A stretch of DNA of 64,000 bases from an uncultured Alistipes sp. (GCA_947364365.1 CANASP010000008.1:46028-110027); one strand, 5' to 3'; shown: positions 27,431 through 36,921, counted from the first letter of the stretch. Numbers and translations are program-made. Notes: generated by a model from the letters alone, not told the origin.

Positions 27431-27631
27431 ATCTACAACAAAAGAAAGCGGCTCTTCACCAAAAAGAGATGCGGCCCGCTCGGCTCTAATGAGCCGAACA
27501 TGTAAAGAAAAACACCCTCAGCCAGGAGGCCGCGGGCTGTGCGATTCAAAGAGCCGCCTTTTGTCGCGGGATCGCACCGCTGCCAGCGGAGGCTGCGGTG
27601 CGCGCAGCCACCGGAGAAGCAATAAGTACGT

Positions 27632-27662
27632 AAAAAGCCGCCTTCGGAAACGAAGACGGCTT
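27632..27662 (-). terminator. Intrinsic terminator of phosphohexomutase gene
   Basis: Minus strand AAGCCGTCTTCG, loop TTTC, CGAAGGCGGCTT, then TTTTA. It lies about 70 bases after the stop codon. Confidence 0.85.
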
Positions 27663-27733
27663 GGAGCGGTAGGCTGCCGACGAGGAAGGCGCGGCACCGG
27701 ACCGCGGCTGCGCCCGCAGGCGGCTTGCCGGAA

Positions 27734-29476
27734 TCAGACGAGCTTGAGATCCTGCTTGATACCCTCGATCTTGGCGTCGAGCTCGGCCAGCACGCGGTCG
27801 TAGTCGGCGACCGAGGCCAGCGGCGCCTTCACGCCGAAGTAGAACTTGATCTTGGGCTCGGTGCCCGACGGACGCACCGAAACGATGGTGCCGTCCTCGG
27901 TGAACCACTGGAGCACGTTGCTCTTCTCCTCGGCGATGGGCGTCTTCGCCCCCGTCAGCGTGTCGAGCGTCTCCGACGTCAGGAAATCGTTGATCTTCAC
28001 CACGGGCGATCCGAGAATCGTCTTGGGCAGATTTTCGCGGAAATCGACCATCATCTTCTGGATCTCCTCGGCGCCCTCCTTGCCCTTGCGGACCACCGAC
28101 ACGAGCCCCTCGCGGAAGAAGCCGTACTTGACGTAGAGCTCCTGCAACCACTCGAAAAGCGTGAGGCCCATCGTCTCGCGGGCCCAGGCCGCAGCCTCGG
28201 CCGCCAGCGAGCAGGCCGACACGGCATCCTTGTCGCGCACGTAGTCGCCGGCCAGGTAACCGAACGACTCCTCGCCGCCGCCGATGTACTTGGCGACGCC
28301 CTCGTTCTCGCGGATGATCTTGGCGATGTACTTGAAGCCCGTGAGGCAGTCGTAGCACTTCACCTTGAAGTGGTCGGCCACGGCATTGGCCATCTGCGAC
28401 GTCACGATGGTCTTCACGACGTACTGGTTGCCGTCGAGCTTGCCCAGCTCGGCCCAGCGCGTGAGCTGGTAGCTCATGATGAGCGCCAGGGTCTGGTTGC
28501 CGTTGAGCAGCACGTACTCGCCCTTCTTGTTGCGCAGCGCCACGCCGATGCGGTCGGCGTCGGGATCGGTGGCCAGCACCAGGTCGGCACCCTCCTTCGC
28601 CGCGAGGTCGATCGCCATCGACATGGTCTTGCGCTCCTCGGGATTGGGCGACTCGACGGTGGGGAAGTCGCCGTCGACGACGGCCTGCTCGGGCACGAGC
28701 ACGACGTTCTTGAAACCGAACTTTTTGAGCGAAGCGGGAACCAGCCGCACGCCCGAGCCGTGGATCGGGGTGTAGACGATCTTCATGTCGCTGTGTTTGG
28801 CGACGCACTCGGGCGAGAGCGAGAGCTCGTGTACCTTATTTAAATAGATTTCGTCGAAATCCTCGCCGAGGATGGTGATGTTCTCGGGGTTCTTGCCCGT
28901 GAGGACCATGTCGACGTCGGTGATCTTCGCCACCTCGGCGATGATGTTCTTGTCGTGGGGAGCGGTCACCTGCGCGCCGTCGGTCCAGTAGGCCTTGTAG
29001 CCGTTGTACTCCTTGGGGTTGTGCGAGGCGGTGACCACCACGCCCGAATGGCACTTGAGCTCGCGGATGGCGAAGCTCAGCTCGGGCGTCGGGCGCAGCG
29101 CGTCGAAGAGAAATACGGTGAAGCCGTTGGAGGCGAAGATGTCGGCCACGCGCTCGGAGAACATACGCGAGTTGTTGCGGCTGTCGTGGCCGATGGCCAC
29201 GCGGATCTGCTCGCCGGCGAAGTTCTTCTTCAGGTAGTTGGCCAGCCCCTGCGTAGCGGCGCCCACCGTGTAGACGTTCATGCGGTTGGAGCCCACGCCC
29301 ATGATGCCGCGCAGACCGCCCGTGCCGAATTCGAGGTCCTTGTAGAAACTTTCGACGAGTTCCTTGGTGTCGTTTTCCATCAGGTATTTGACCCGAGCCT
29401 TCGTCTCGGCGTCGTAGTTGCCGTCGAGCCAGGCCTGCGCCTTTTTCAGAACGACCTGTTCCAATTCGTTTGCCAT
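27734..29476 (-). CDS. Phosphoglucomutase/phosphomannomutase (alpha-D-phosphohexomutase)
   Basis: 580 aa, the length of the large PgcA-type phosphoglucomutases. It interconverts hexose-1- and hexose-6-phosphates via a phosphoserine. All four active-site loops are present: TASHNPKEYNGYK (catalytic Ser), DPDADR (Mg-binding), GGGEESFGY (sugar-binding) and RPSGTEPKIKFY (phosphate-binding). It could supply glucose-1-phosphate for nucleotide sugars used in capsule synthesis and for storage polysaccharide. It is divergent from dnaA across an AT-rich gap; a -7-like TATATTTG lies on the minus strand at 29532-29539. Confidence 0.95.
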   Translation of the reverse strand: MANELEQVVLKKAQAWLDGNYDAETKARVKYLMENDTKELVESFYKDLEFGTGGLRGIMGVGSNRMNVYTVGAATQGLANYLKKNFAGEQIRVAIGHDSRNNSRMFSERVADIFASNGFTVFLFDALRPTPELSFAIRELKCHSGVVVTASHNPKEYNGYKAYWTDGAQVTAPHDKNIIAEVAKITDVDMVLTGKNPENITILGEDFDEIYLNKVHELSLSPECVAKHSDMKIVYTPIHGSGVRLVPASLKKFGFKNVVLVPEQAVVDGDFPTVESPNPEERKTMSMAIDLAAKEGADLVLATDPDADRIGVALRNKKGEYVLLNGNQTLALIMSYQLTRWAELGKLDGNQYVVKTIVTSQMANAVADHFKVKCYDCLTGFKYIAKIIRENEGVAKYIGGGEESFGYLAGDYVRDKDAVSACSLAAEAAAWARETMGLTLFEWLQELYVKYGFFREGLVSVVRKGKEGAEEIQKMMVDFRENLPKTILGSPVVKINDFLTSETLDTLTGAKTPIAEEKSNVLQWFTEDGTIVSVRPSGTEPKIKFYFGVKAPLASVADYDRVLAELDAKIEGIKQDLKLV

Positions 29477-29704
29477 AATCGATTTGTTTTGCTTATAGTT
29501 TAAGATTGATTCTGCCCAAAATATTTATATGCAAATATAAGAAATTTTATCCGATTATTCACTATCAACAAGTTAAATTTTCGGCAGCCGAAAACGTGCT
29601 TTTTCGTATAGAATAAAAAAGAGATTTTGCAAGGCGAAACGGGAAATATTTTCGGTAAATTATTCACAACTTTGTGCTGTCGAAATACGAGCATCACCCC
29701 GATT
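29477..29704. promoter_or_regulatory. AT-rich dnaA upstream region with DnaA-box-like sites
   Basis: The gap between the divergent phosphohexomutase and dnaA genes is far richer in AT than its surroundings. It holds TTATTCACT (29555-29563) and TTATTCACA (29660-29668), each one or two mismatches from the DnaA box TTATCCACA. They may serve DnaA self-regulation or an origin. Two boxes are too few to call an origin. Confidence 0.35.
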
Positions 29705-31114
29705 ATGTTGAGTAACACGCAGACATACAGCGACATGTGGCAACACTGTCTCGACCGCATCAAGGCGCAGACCTCCGCCGAGGAGTTCGCCAAGTGGTTC
29801 GAGCCGATCGTCCCGCTGGAGTTCGACGGAACGACCCTGCGGCTGCGTGTTCCCAACGAGAGTTACGTGCGCCAGATCGAGAAGAACTACATCCCGTTTC
29901 TGCGTCCGATCATCTCGCAGCTCTACGGCCAGCAGACGCGGCTCCATTACGCCGTGCCCCGCCCGGTCGCGACCGCCGCTCCGGTGGCTTCGGAAGTGGA
30001 CACCACAGCCATCACGCGGTTCAACACGCAGACGAACACCGCAAATATAAAGAATCCCTTCGTAATTCCGGGACTCAAGAAGATCATCATCGATCCGCAG
30101 CTCAACCCCAACCTCACCTTCGCGACCTTCATCGAGGGCGAATGCAACCGGCTGGCGCGTTCGGCGGGCATGTCGGTGGCGGTGGATCCGGGACACACGC
30201 CCTTCAACCCGCTCTACATCTACGGCGACTCGGGACTGGGCAAGACCCACATCGTGCAGTCGATCGGCCACGAGGTACGGCAGCGTCATCCCGAATTGCA
30301 GGTGCTCTACGTCTCGATGAACAAGTTCCAGGCGCAGTTCCAGACCGCCTACAAGAACGGCGAGATCCCCGATTTCATCCACTTCTACCAGATGATCGAC
30401 GTGCTGATCATCGACGACATCCAGGAGCTGACGGGAAAGACCGGTACGCAGAACGCCTTCTTCAACATATTCAACCACCTGCAACTGGCCGGCAAGCAGC
30501 TGATCCTCACCTCGGACAAGCCGCCCGTGGAGCTGAAGGACATCGAGCAGCGCCTGCTCACGCGATTCAAGTGGGGGCTCTCGGCGCAGCTCGCCTCGCC
30601 CGACCACGAGACCAAGCTCAAGATCATCCGCGCCAAGGCGAAGAAGCTCGGAGCGCAGATCTCGGACGAGGTGATCGCTTACCTGGCCGACAACATCTCG
30701 GCCAACGTGCGCGAGATCGAAGGGGCGCTTTCGTCGCTGGTGGCCAACGCTTCGTTCCTCGGGCGCAAAATCACCCCGGCGCTGGCCAAGGAGATCCTGA
30801 AGGTCTACGTGAAGCTCTACCAGAAGGAGATCACCATCGACCGCATCATATCGGTCGTATGCGAACACCTGGAGCTGGATTTCGAGCGCTTCAACTCGAC
30901 GGAGCGCACGCGTGAAATCGCCCAGGCGCGACAGATCGCCATGTACCTGGCCAAGCAGCACACCAAAGCGCCGCTGACGACCATCGGCGCCGCGATCGGC
31001 GGCCGCAACCACGCCACGGTGCTCCACTCGTGCAAGGCGGTGACGAACCTCATCGAGACCGACAAGGCGTTCCGCCGGCAGGTCGAGGAGATCGAGAAAA
31101 AGGTATTGGCATAA
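29705..31114 (+). CDS. dnaA: Chromosomal replication initiator DnaA
   Basis: 469 aa from ATG 29705 (MLSNTQTYSDMWQHCLDRIK). N-terminal oligomerisation domain, a linker, AAA+ domain with Walker A YGDSGLGKTH and Walker B IIDDIQEL, and C-terminal domain IV with the DNA-contact signature GGRNHATVLHSC. An upstream ATG in the same frame (29627) is rejected because the added residues are not DnaA-like and overlap the promoter region. It binds DnaA boxes, opens the origin and loads the helicase. A terminator follows 26 bases after the stop. Confidence 0.97.
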   Translation: MLSNTQTYSDMWQHCLDRIKAQTSAEEFAKWFEPIVPLEFDGTTLRLRVPNESYVRQIEKNYIPFLRPIISQLYGQQTRLHYAVPRPVATAAPVASEVDTTAITRFNTQTNTANIKNPFVIPGLKKIIIDPQLNPNLTFATFIEGECNRLARSAGMSVAVDPGHTPFNPLYIYGDSGLGKTHIVQSIGHEVRQRHPELQVLYVSMNKFQAQFQTAYKNGEIPDFIHFYQMIDVLIIDDIQELTGKTGTQNAFFNIFNHLQLAGKQLILTSDKPPVELKDIEQRLLTRFKWGLSAQLASPDHETKLKIIRAKAKKLGAQISDEVIAYLADNISANVREIEGALSSLVANASFLGRKITPALAKEILKVYVKLYQKEITIDRIISVVCEHLELDFERFNSTERTREIAQARQIAMYLAKQHTKAPLTTIGAAIGGRNHATVLHSCKAVTNLIETDKAFRRQVEEIEKKVLA

Positions 31115-31139
31115 CGGGAATTATCCCGAAACGACCCGG

Positions 31140-31166
31140 CGGCCGGAGGTTTTCTCCGGCCGTTTT
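31140..31166 (+). terminator. Intrinsic terminator of dnaA
   Basis: Stem CGGCCGGAG, loop GTTTT, CTCCGGCCG, followed by TTTTGTT. It separates dnaA from the downstream Dph6-like gene. Confidence 0.88.
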
Positions 31167-31197
31167 GTTATCTTTACCCCCGCAAACGCCCCGAAAC

Positions 31198-31902
31198 GTG
31201 AAATTCGCCCTGTCATACAGCTGCGGCAAGGAGAGTTCGCTCGCGCTCCACCGCCTCGTCGCCGAAGGGCACGAGCCGGTATGCCTCATCACGGTGATCA
31301 ACGCCGCGCAGCGACGCTCCTACTTCCACGGCGCCGACCCGGCGATGCTCCGGCGGTATGCCGAGGCGCTCGGGTCGCCGATCGTTCTCTGTCCGACCGA
31401 CGGAAGCGACTATGCCGAAGCCTTCGAGCGGGGACTGGAGCGGGCCCGCGAACTGGGGGCCGAGGCGGTGGCTTTCGGCGACATCGACATCGAGGAGCAC
31501 CGCCGCTGGGAGGAGGAGCGCTGCGCGAACACGGGATTGCAGCCGCTCTTCCCGCTGTGGGGGCAGCCCCGACAGAAGGTCGTCGAGGAGTTGCTGGAGC
31601 TGGGATTCCGCTGCATCGTCAAGTGCATCGATACGGAGCGGCTGCCCCGAACGCTGCTCGGAAAACCCCTCACGCGGGAGCGGGTCCGGCAGATCGCCGC
31701 ATGCGGGGCCGACCCGTGCGGCGAGAACGGCGAATACCACACGCTGGTTACCGACGGGCCCCCGTTCATCCGGCCGCTGGAGCTGCGGATCGGCTCCGTC
31801 GTGGAGCTGGGGCGCTACGCCGCGGCCGACATCCGGCTCGCCGACGAAGGGGCAACGGCCGGCATCGCACTCGAAACGAAAACCATAACGATCATACGAT
31901 GA
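31198..31902 (+). CDS. Dph6-like ATP-binding protein (diphthine-ammonia ligase family)
   Basis: 234 aa PP-loop ATPase. The ATP-binding motif SYSCGKESSLALHRL lies at residues 6-20, GDIDIEEHRRWEEE near 97-110 and the family-specific GENGEYHTLV near 178-187. Archaeal and eukaryotic Dph6 amidate diphthine on EF-2; bacteria have no diphthamide, so the bacterial substrate is unknown. GTG 31198 is used as start because MKFALSYSCGKES is the usual N-terminus. The stop overlaps the next ATG by an ATGA, so it is coupled to the GH76 lipoprotein gene. Confidence 0.87.
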   Translation: MKFALSYSCGKESSLALHRLVAEGHEPVCLITVINAAQRRSYFHGADPAMLRRYAEALGSPIVLCPTDGSDYAEAFERGLERARELGAEAVAFGDIDIEEHRRWEEERCANTGLQPLFPLWGQPRQKVVEELLELGFRCIVKCIDTERLPRTLLGKPLTRERVRQIAACGADPCGENGEYHTLVTDGPPFIRPLELRIGSVVELGRYAAADIRLADEGATAGIALETKTITIIR

Positions 31903-33080
31903 AACATCTTTTCTGCCGTTCGCTGGTGGGCATCGCGCTCATCGCAGGTCTCGCGGGATGCCGCACGACCGGAAAACGCGAAGGCGGCCGGGCGGGCGTC
32001 ATGCTCGATTCGCTCTATGCCCGCTACGCCGCCCCGAAGACGAAGCTCCTCCGGGAGAACTATCCCTACGACACGTCGTACGAGGCGACCTACCTGGCCG
32101 AGACGGCCCAAGGCAACGCCTACTCCTATCTGTGGCCCTTCTCGGGCACGCTCTCGGCCGCGGCCGCGCTGGTGGAGACCCGCGGATGGGAGGCCTACGG
32201 CCCGCTCGTAGACACGGCGGTGCTGCCGGGGCTGGAGGAGTATGCCGACACGCGGCGCGCACCGCGCGCCTACGCCTCCTATGTCCAGACGGCCGCGCCG
32301 TCGGACCGTTTCTACGACGACAACATCTGGCTGGGAATCGATTTCGTCGATCTCTATGCCGCGACGGGCCAGCCGCGCTTCCTCGAAGGTGCCGAAGGCA
32401 TCTGGCGCTTCGTGGAGAGCGGCACCGACGAGCTGCTCGGCGACGGCATCTACTGGTGCGAGCAACGGAAGGAGTCGAAGCACGCCTGCTCGAACGCCCC
32501 GGGCGCCGTGCTGGCACTGAAGCTCCACGCGGCGACGGGTGAGAAAAAATACCTCGAGCGGGGACGGGCGCTCTACGAGTGGACGCGCGCGAAGCTCCTC
32601 GACACCACCGACTGCCTCTATTTCGACAACATGCGGCTGGACGGCTCGCTGGGCCGGGCCAAATTCTCGTACAACAGCGGCCAGATGATCCAGGCCGGGG
32701 CGCTGCTCCACCGCCTCACGGGCGAGCGGCGCTACCTCGACGAGGCGCGGGCGACGGCCCTCGCCTGCCTCGACCGCTTCTTCGAAGAGGCGCAGACGCC
32801 CGAAGGGGAGACCATAAGGCTGCTGCGCGGCGAGATGATCTGGTTCGACGCCGTGATGCTGCGCGGGATGATCGAGCTCCAGCGCGAAGACCCCGCGGCG
32901 GACTACCTGACGCCGTTCCGCCAATCGCTCGACTACGCCTGGCGCTATGCCCGCGACGAGCGGGGCCTTGTGGCCGACTGGAAGGGAGCCAAGCGCGACG
33001 CGCGCAAATGGCTGCTCGCGCAGGCGGCCTTCGCCGAAATGCTCGCCCGGCTGGATGCCATAGAGAACGACGAACGATAA
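31899..33080 (+). CDS. GH76 family glycosidase (alpha-1,6-mannanase type), lipoprotein
   Basis: 393 aa (alpha/alpha)6-barrel glycosidase. The signal peptide ends in the lipobox LAGC at about residues 17-20, so the protein is a lipoprotein, probably on the outer membrane. The GH76 catalytic Asp pair is visible in FYDDNIWLGIDFVDLY (about residues 138-153). Family members cleave alpha-1,6-mannan backbones such as fungal cell-wall mannan. ATG 31899 overlaps the preceding stop (ATGA). A GH97 gene follows after 12 bases, indicating a small glycan-use operon. No SusC/SusD pair lies in the window. Confidence 0.88.
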   Translation: MKHLFCRSLVGIALIAGLAGCRTTGKREGGRAGVMLDSLYARYAAPKTKLLRENYPYDTSYEATYLAETAQGNAYSYLWPFSGTLSAAAALVETRGWEAYGPLVDTAVLPGLEEYADTRRAPRAYASYVQTAAPSDRFYDDNIWLGIDFVDLYAATGQPRFLEGAEGIWRFVESGTDELLGDGIYWCEQRKESKHACSNAPGAVLALKLHAATGEKKYLERGRALYEWTRAKLLDTTDCLYFDNMRLDGSLGRAKFSYNSGQMIQAGALLHRLTGERRYLDEARATALACLDRFFEEAQTPEGETIRLLRGEMIWFDAVMLRGMIELQREDPAADYLTPFRQSLDYAWRYARDERGLVADWKGAKRDARKWLLAQAAFAEMLARLDAIENDER

Positions 33081-33092
33081 AACGATACGAAA

Positions 33093-35033
33093 ATGATGAA
33101 ACGCATCCTCGCACTCGTGGCCGCAGCGGCCGCCTGGTGCACCGCGACGGGCAAGACCGTGGAGATCGTCTCGCCCGGCGGAAACCTCGCCGTGCAGATC
33201 GAAATCGGCGAACGGATCGGTTACACCCTCCGGTCGAACGGCCGGACGGTGATCGAAAACGGCACGCTGGCCCTCGCGCTCGCCGACCGGACCCTGGGCG
33301 AACAGCCGCGGCTGCGCCGCACGCGGCGGCTCGCGGCCGACGAATGGCTCGACCGGCCCAACCCGACCAAGAACGCCCGGGTACACAACCGCTACAACGG
33401 CCTGCGGCTCGACTTCGCGGGCTACTACGCCGTGGAGTTCCGCGTGTTCGACAACGGCGCGGCCTACCGGTTCATAACGGCGCTTCCGGGCCGGATCGAG
33501 ATCGGGGAGGAGATCTGCCGGATGGATTTCCCGACCGGCAGCGAGGCCTGGCTCTCGCTCACGTCGGGCTTCCGCACGATGTACGAGCAGCCCTACACCC
33601 GCATGCCCCTGGCCGACTACGGCGCCGGACATCCGATGAGCTACCTGCCCGTGCTGACGGCGCTGCCCGAAGGCACCAAGGTCCTGCTGGCCGAGGCCGA
33701 CGTGAGGGACTATCCCTGCATGTTCGTCGAGAGCGACGGCGCGAAGGGGCTGCGGGCGCTCTTTCCCCGACAACCGGCGAAGTACGCACCCGACGGCGAC
33801 CGCAGCCTGAAGATCGTGGAGGAGGAGCCCTGGATCGCCCGCACGGAAGGCACGCGCCCGTTCCCGTGGCGCGTGGCCGTCGTGGCCGAACGCGACGCCG
33901 ACCTGGTGGAGAACGAGCTGGTGTGGCTGTTGGCCCGGCCGACCGCCGAGGGCGACTGGTCGTGGGTGAAGCCGGGGCAGGTGAGCTGGGACTGGTGGAA
34001 CGGCATGCGGCTGACGGGCGTGGATTTCCGCGCCGGATGCAACACCGAATCGTACCGCTACTACATCGACTTCGCCGCACGCCACAAGATCCCCTACATC
34101 ATCATGGACGAGGGGTGGTCGGCCTCGACGACCAACGTGCTGCATCCCAACCGGGATCTCGACCTACGGGAGCTCATCGCTTACGGCCGCGAGCGCGGCG
34201 TGAGGATCATCCTCTGGCTCACGTGGCTCGCGGCGGAACGCGACATGGAACGCATCTTCGCGACCTACGAGCGCTGGGGCATCGCCGGCGTGAAGATCGA
34301 CTTCATGGACCGCAGCGACCAGTGGATGGTCGACTACTACGAGCGCGTCATGCGCAGCGCGGCCGCGCACCGGCTGCTGGTCGACATGCACGGTTCGTAC
34401 ACGCCCAAGGGGCTCTACCGCACGTGGCCCAACCTGCTGACCTACGAAGGGGTGCTCGGCCTGGAGCAGGGCCCGCGCTGCACGCCGCAGAACAGCCTCT
34501 ACCTGCCCTTCATACGCAACGCCGTGGGACCGATGGACTTCACACCCGGGTCGATGTTCTCGGCCCAGCCCGAGGAGAACCGCTCGACGGGCACCAACCC
34601 GATGGGATCGGGCACGCGGGCCTACCAGATGGCGCTCTACATCGTATTCGAGAGCCCATTGCAGATGCTCGCCGACAACCCCGTGCTCTACGAGCGCGAG
34701 CGCGAATGCACGGAGTTCATCGCCTCGGTGCCGACGACCTGGGACGAGCTGCGCGTGCTGCACGCCGCGTGCGGCCAGACGCTCGTCGTGGCGCGCCGCA
34801 AGGGCGACAAATGGTACGTCGGCGCCATCACGAACGACACGCCCCGAAAACTGGAGATCGACCTCGGTTTTCTCGATGCGGGACGCAGCTACCGGATGAC
34901 CGCGTTCGAGGACGGCGTGAACGCCGACCAGCAGGCCATCGACTACCGGAAGCGCACGCGCGAGGTCGACGCCGCGACGCACCTCACCCTCGACATGGTG
35001 CGCAACGGCGGCTGGGCGGCCGTGATCGAATAA
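33093..35033 (+). CDS. GH97 family alpha-glycosidase (SusB-like)
   Basis: 646 aa with an N-terminal signal peptide (MMKRILALVAAAAAWCTATG, cut near ATG-K). N-terminal beta-sandwich (GH97_N), central TIM barrel containing YIIMDEGWSAS (about residues 335-345) and KIDFMDRSDQW (about 402-412), and C-terminal domain. GH97 enzymes hydrolyse alpha-glucosides or alpha-galactosides in the periplasm, with calcium. Length fits the family. Cotranscribed with the GH76 gene; both would trim alpha-linked oligosaccharides. Confidence 0.93.
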   Translation: MMKRILALVAAAAAWCTATGKTVEIVSPGGNLAVQIEIGERIGYTLRSNGRTVIENGTLALALADRTLGEQPRLRRTRRLAADEWLDRPNPTKNARVHNRYNGLRLDFAGYYAVEFRVFDNGAAYRFITALPGRIEIGEEICRMDFPTGSEAWLSLTSGFRTMYEQPYTRMPLADYGAGHPMSYLPVLTALPEGTKVLLAEADVRDYPCMFVESDGAKGLRALFPRQPAKYAPDGDRSLKIVEEEPWIARTEGTRPFPWRVAVVAERDADLVENELVWLLARPTAEGDWSWVKPGQVSWDWWNGMRLTGVDFRAGCNTESYRYYIDFAARHKIPYIIMDEGWSASTTNVLHPNRDLDLRELIAYGRERGVRIILWLTWLAAERDMERIFATYERWGIAGVKIDFMDRSDQWMVDYYERVMRSAAAHRLLVDMHGSYTPKGLYRTWPNLLTYEGVLGLEQGPRCTPQNSLYLPFIRNAVGPMDFTPGSMFSAQPEENRSTGTNPMGSGTRAYQMALYIVFESPLQMLADNPVLYERERECTEFIASVPTTWDELRVLHAACGQTLVVARRKGDKWYVGAITNDTPRKLEIDLGFLDAGRSYRMTAFEDGVNADQQAIDYRKRTREVDAATHLTLDMVRNGGWAAVIE

Positions 35034-35039
35034 CCGAAC

Positions 35040-35070
35040 GGGGCCGGCCGAAACTTTTTCGACCGGCCCC
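35040..35070 (+). terminator. Hairpin after the GH97 gene
   Basis: 8-bp stem GGGGCCGG / CCGGCCCC with a 15-base loop containing CTTTTTC. No T tract after the stem, so termination is uncertain. It lies between the GH97 and WYL regulator genes. Confidence 0.4.
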
Positions 35071-35088
35071 GGATCGAAACGGACAACG

Positions 35089-35994
35089 ATGGACCAACCC
35101 AAACTCGAACGGCTGCTGCGGATGATGAAGCTGCTGACGGCCAACACGACCTACAACGTCGACCAGCTGGCCGAGCGGCTCGCCATGTCGCGGCGCACGG
35201 TCTACCGCTACATCGACACCTTCCGCGAGGCGGGATTCGTCATCAAGAAGACGGGCGACTGCATCCGTCTGGACAAGGAGTCGCCCCACTTCAAGGACAT
35301 CTCGCAACTGGTGCACTTCACCGAGGAGGAGGCCGTGATCCTGAAGAGCGCCATCGAGAACATCGACGACACGAACCTGCTGAAACAGAACCTCAAGCGC
35401 AAGCTCTACTCGGTCTACGACAACCGCACACTGGCCGACACGGTCGTGCGCGGCCGCAACGCCCCCAACATCCGCACGCTCGTCGAGGCGATCGAGCAGG
35501 GGCGGCAGGCGGTGCTGCACGGCTACCGCTCGGCCCACGGAGCGCGCGTGCGCGACCGGCGGGTGGAGCCCTTCGCCTTCACGACCAACTACGTGAACGT
35601 GTGGTGCTACGACCCCGACGACGGCGCGTCGAAGCTCTTCAAGACGGCCCGCATCGGGTCGGTGGAGCTGCTCGACGCGGCGTGGGAGCACACGGCGGAG
35701 CACCGCGAGGGATTCATCGACCCGTTCCGCATGCACGGCGGCGAGCGGCAGCGCGTGCGGCTGGAGCTGGGGGTGCTGGCCTACAACCTGCTGTGCGAGG
35801 AGTATCCGCTGGCCGAGCGCGACACGCGCCCGCTGGGCGAGGGGCGCTGGCTGCTCGACACCGAGGTGGCGGGGATGGCCGGCGTGGGGCGCTTCGCGGC
35901 GGGGCTGCTCGACGACATACGGATCGTGGAGACACCCGCACTGAAAAGCTATCTGCAACAATATATCGCCGACAACCTGAAAAAGATCGAATAA
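35089..35994 (+). CDS. WYL-domain transcriptional regulator
   Basis: 301 aa. N-terminal winged helix of the DeoR/HTH_11 type (LAERLAMSRRTVYRYIDTFR, about residues 25-44) followed by a WYL-type sensory domain from about residue 135 and a C-terminal dimerisation extension. WYL proteins bind nucleic-acid or nucleotide ligands and regulate stress, repair or defence genes. No defence genes lie nearby. The stop is one base before the start of the acetyltransferase gene, so the two are coupled. Confidence 0.88.
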   Translation: MDQPKLERLLRMMKLLTANTTYNVDQLAERLAMSRRTVYRYIDTFREAGFVIKKTGDCIRLDKESPHFKDISQLVHFTEEEAVILKSAIENIDDTNLLKQNLKRKLYSVYDNRTLADTVVRGRNAPNIRTLVEAIEQGRQAVLHGYRSAHGARVRDRRVEPFAFTTNYVNVWCYDPDDGASKLFKTARIGSVELLDAAWEHTAEHREGFIDPFRMHGGERQRVRLELGVLAYNLLCEEYPLAERDTRPLGEGRWLLDTEVAGMAGVGRFAAGLLDDIRIVETPALKSYLQQYIADNLKKIE

Positions 35995-35995
35995 A

Positions 35996-36853
35996 ATGGA
36001 ATTCAACACATTGGACGGCATCGGATTCGATGAGCTGGCCGAAGCGTTCGCCCGGGCATTCGCCGATTACGACACGCAATGGGACAAGGAGGAGCTGCGC
36101 CGCATGCTCCAGCGAAGGGGATTCGATCCGGCACTGTCGTTCGGTGCGTTCGACGAGGGGCGGATCGTCGCCTTCACCTTCAACGGAATCGGCCGATACG
36201 ACGGCTGTGCGACAGCCTACGATACGGGGACGGGAACCTGCGCCGAATGGCGGGGCCGAGGCCTCGCGGGCCGGATTTTCGAATATGCGGCAACGCATCT
36301 CAAGGCGGCGGGAATCGAACGCTACCTGCTGGAGGTGCTGCAACACAACGCCCCGGCGGTGGCCGTATACCGGAACGCCGGATTCGAGACCCGACGCGCA
36401 TTCTCCTATTTCAGAGCCGACCGGGATCGGGTGGTCGGACGGCTGGCTACTGCTCGGAAACCGGCCGTCTGCGGGTTGCGGAGCGTCTCGCCCGGAGAGC
36501 TGGCCGCCGCCGCGGAGTTCCGCGACTTCGAACCCTCGTGGCAGAACGGATCGGCATCCGTCGAGCGGGCTGCGGGGGATCTGGTCCTCACGGGAGCCTA
36601 CGACGGCTCCCGGCTGGTAGGGTACTGCATCGCGGAGCCGGCATCGGGCGACATCGCCCAGATCGCCGTAGCCCCCGACCGGCGGCGGGAAGGGATCGGG
36701 TCGCAGCTGTTGGCGCAGGCCGCAGCGACGACGACCGCTCCCGTCATAAAGATCATAAACACCGAGGTCGGTTGCCAATCGATCGAAGGATTTCTGGCGG
36801 CACTGGGAATCGAAGAGCAGGGACGGCAGTTCGAAATGGCGAAGGCGCTGTAA
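35996..36853 (+). CDS. Tandem GNAT acetyltransferase
   Basis: 285 aa with two GNAT folds. The first acetyl-CoA site is EWRGRGLAGRIFEYA (about residues 83-97), followed by AVAVYRNAGFE (about 119-129). The second is IAVAPDRRREGIGSQLLAQA (about residues 222-241), with the end of the fold at FLAALGIEE. One site is probably catalytic. Substrate unknown. Start ATG 35996 is one base after the WYL regulator stop. Confidence 0.85.
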   Translation: MEFNTLDGIGFDELAEAFARAFADYDTQWDKEELRRMLQRRGFDPALSFGAFDEGRIVAFTFNGIGRYDGCATAYDTGTGTCAEWRGRGLAGRIFEYAATHLKAAGIERYLLEVLQHNAPAVAVYRNAGFETRRAFSYFRADRDRVVGRLATARKPAVCGLRSVSPGELAAAAEFRDFEPSWQNGSASVERAAGDLVLTGAYDGSRLVGYCIAEPASGDIAQIAVAPDRRREGIGSQLLAQAAATTTAPVIKIINTEVGCQSIEGFLAALGIEEQGRQFEMAKAL

Positions 36854-36902
36854 ATCCGCCGGAGCCGATTTCCATCGGCAACCGGCTGAAATATTTTCCG
36901 AG

Positions 36903-36921
36903 TGTGTCACAAATTGACACA
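36903..36921 (+). promoter_or_regulatory. Perfect inverted repeat upstream of zinc-ribbon gene
   Basis: TGTGTCA-CAAAT-TGACACA, a perfect 7-bp inverted repeat, ten bases before a -7-like TTCCTTTG (36931-36938). Position and symmetry fit an operator for a dimeric regulator; the regulator is unknown. Confidence 0.5.

Larger units (their letters stand above)
26155..27733. other. Gene-free stretch with repeats and a possible RNA
   Basis: No convincing gene. It contains a purine-rich minisatellite (26230-26450), a structured element ending in a minus-strand terminator (26463-26640), a 9-bp inverted repeat GAGCAGGCA / TGCCTGCTC (27242-27282), a dispersed intergenic repeat (27343-27430) with weaker relatives around 27041-27115, 27455-27490 and 27525-27615, and the terminator of the phosphohexomutase gene. 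Open frames here are low-complexity by-products. Confidence 0.7.
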
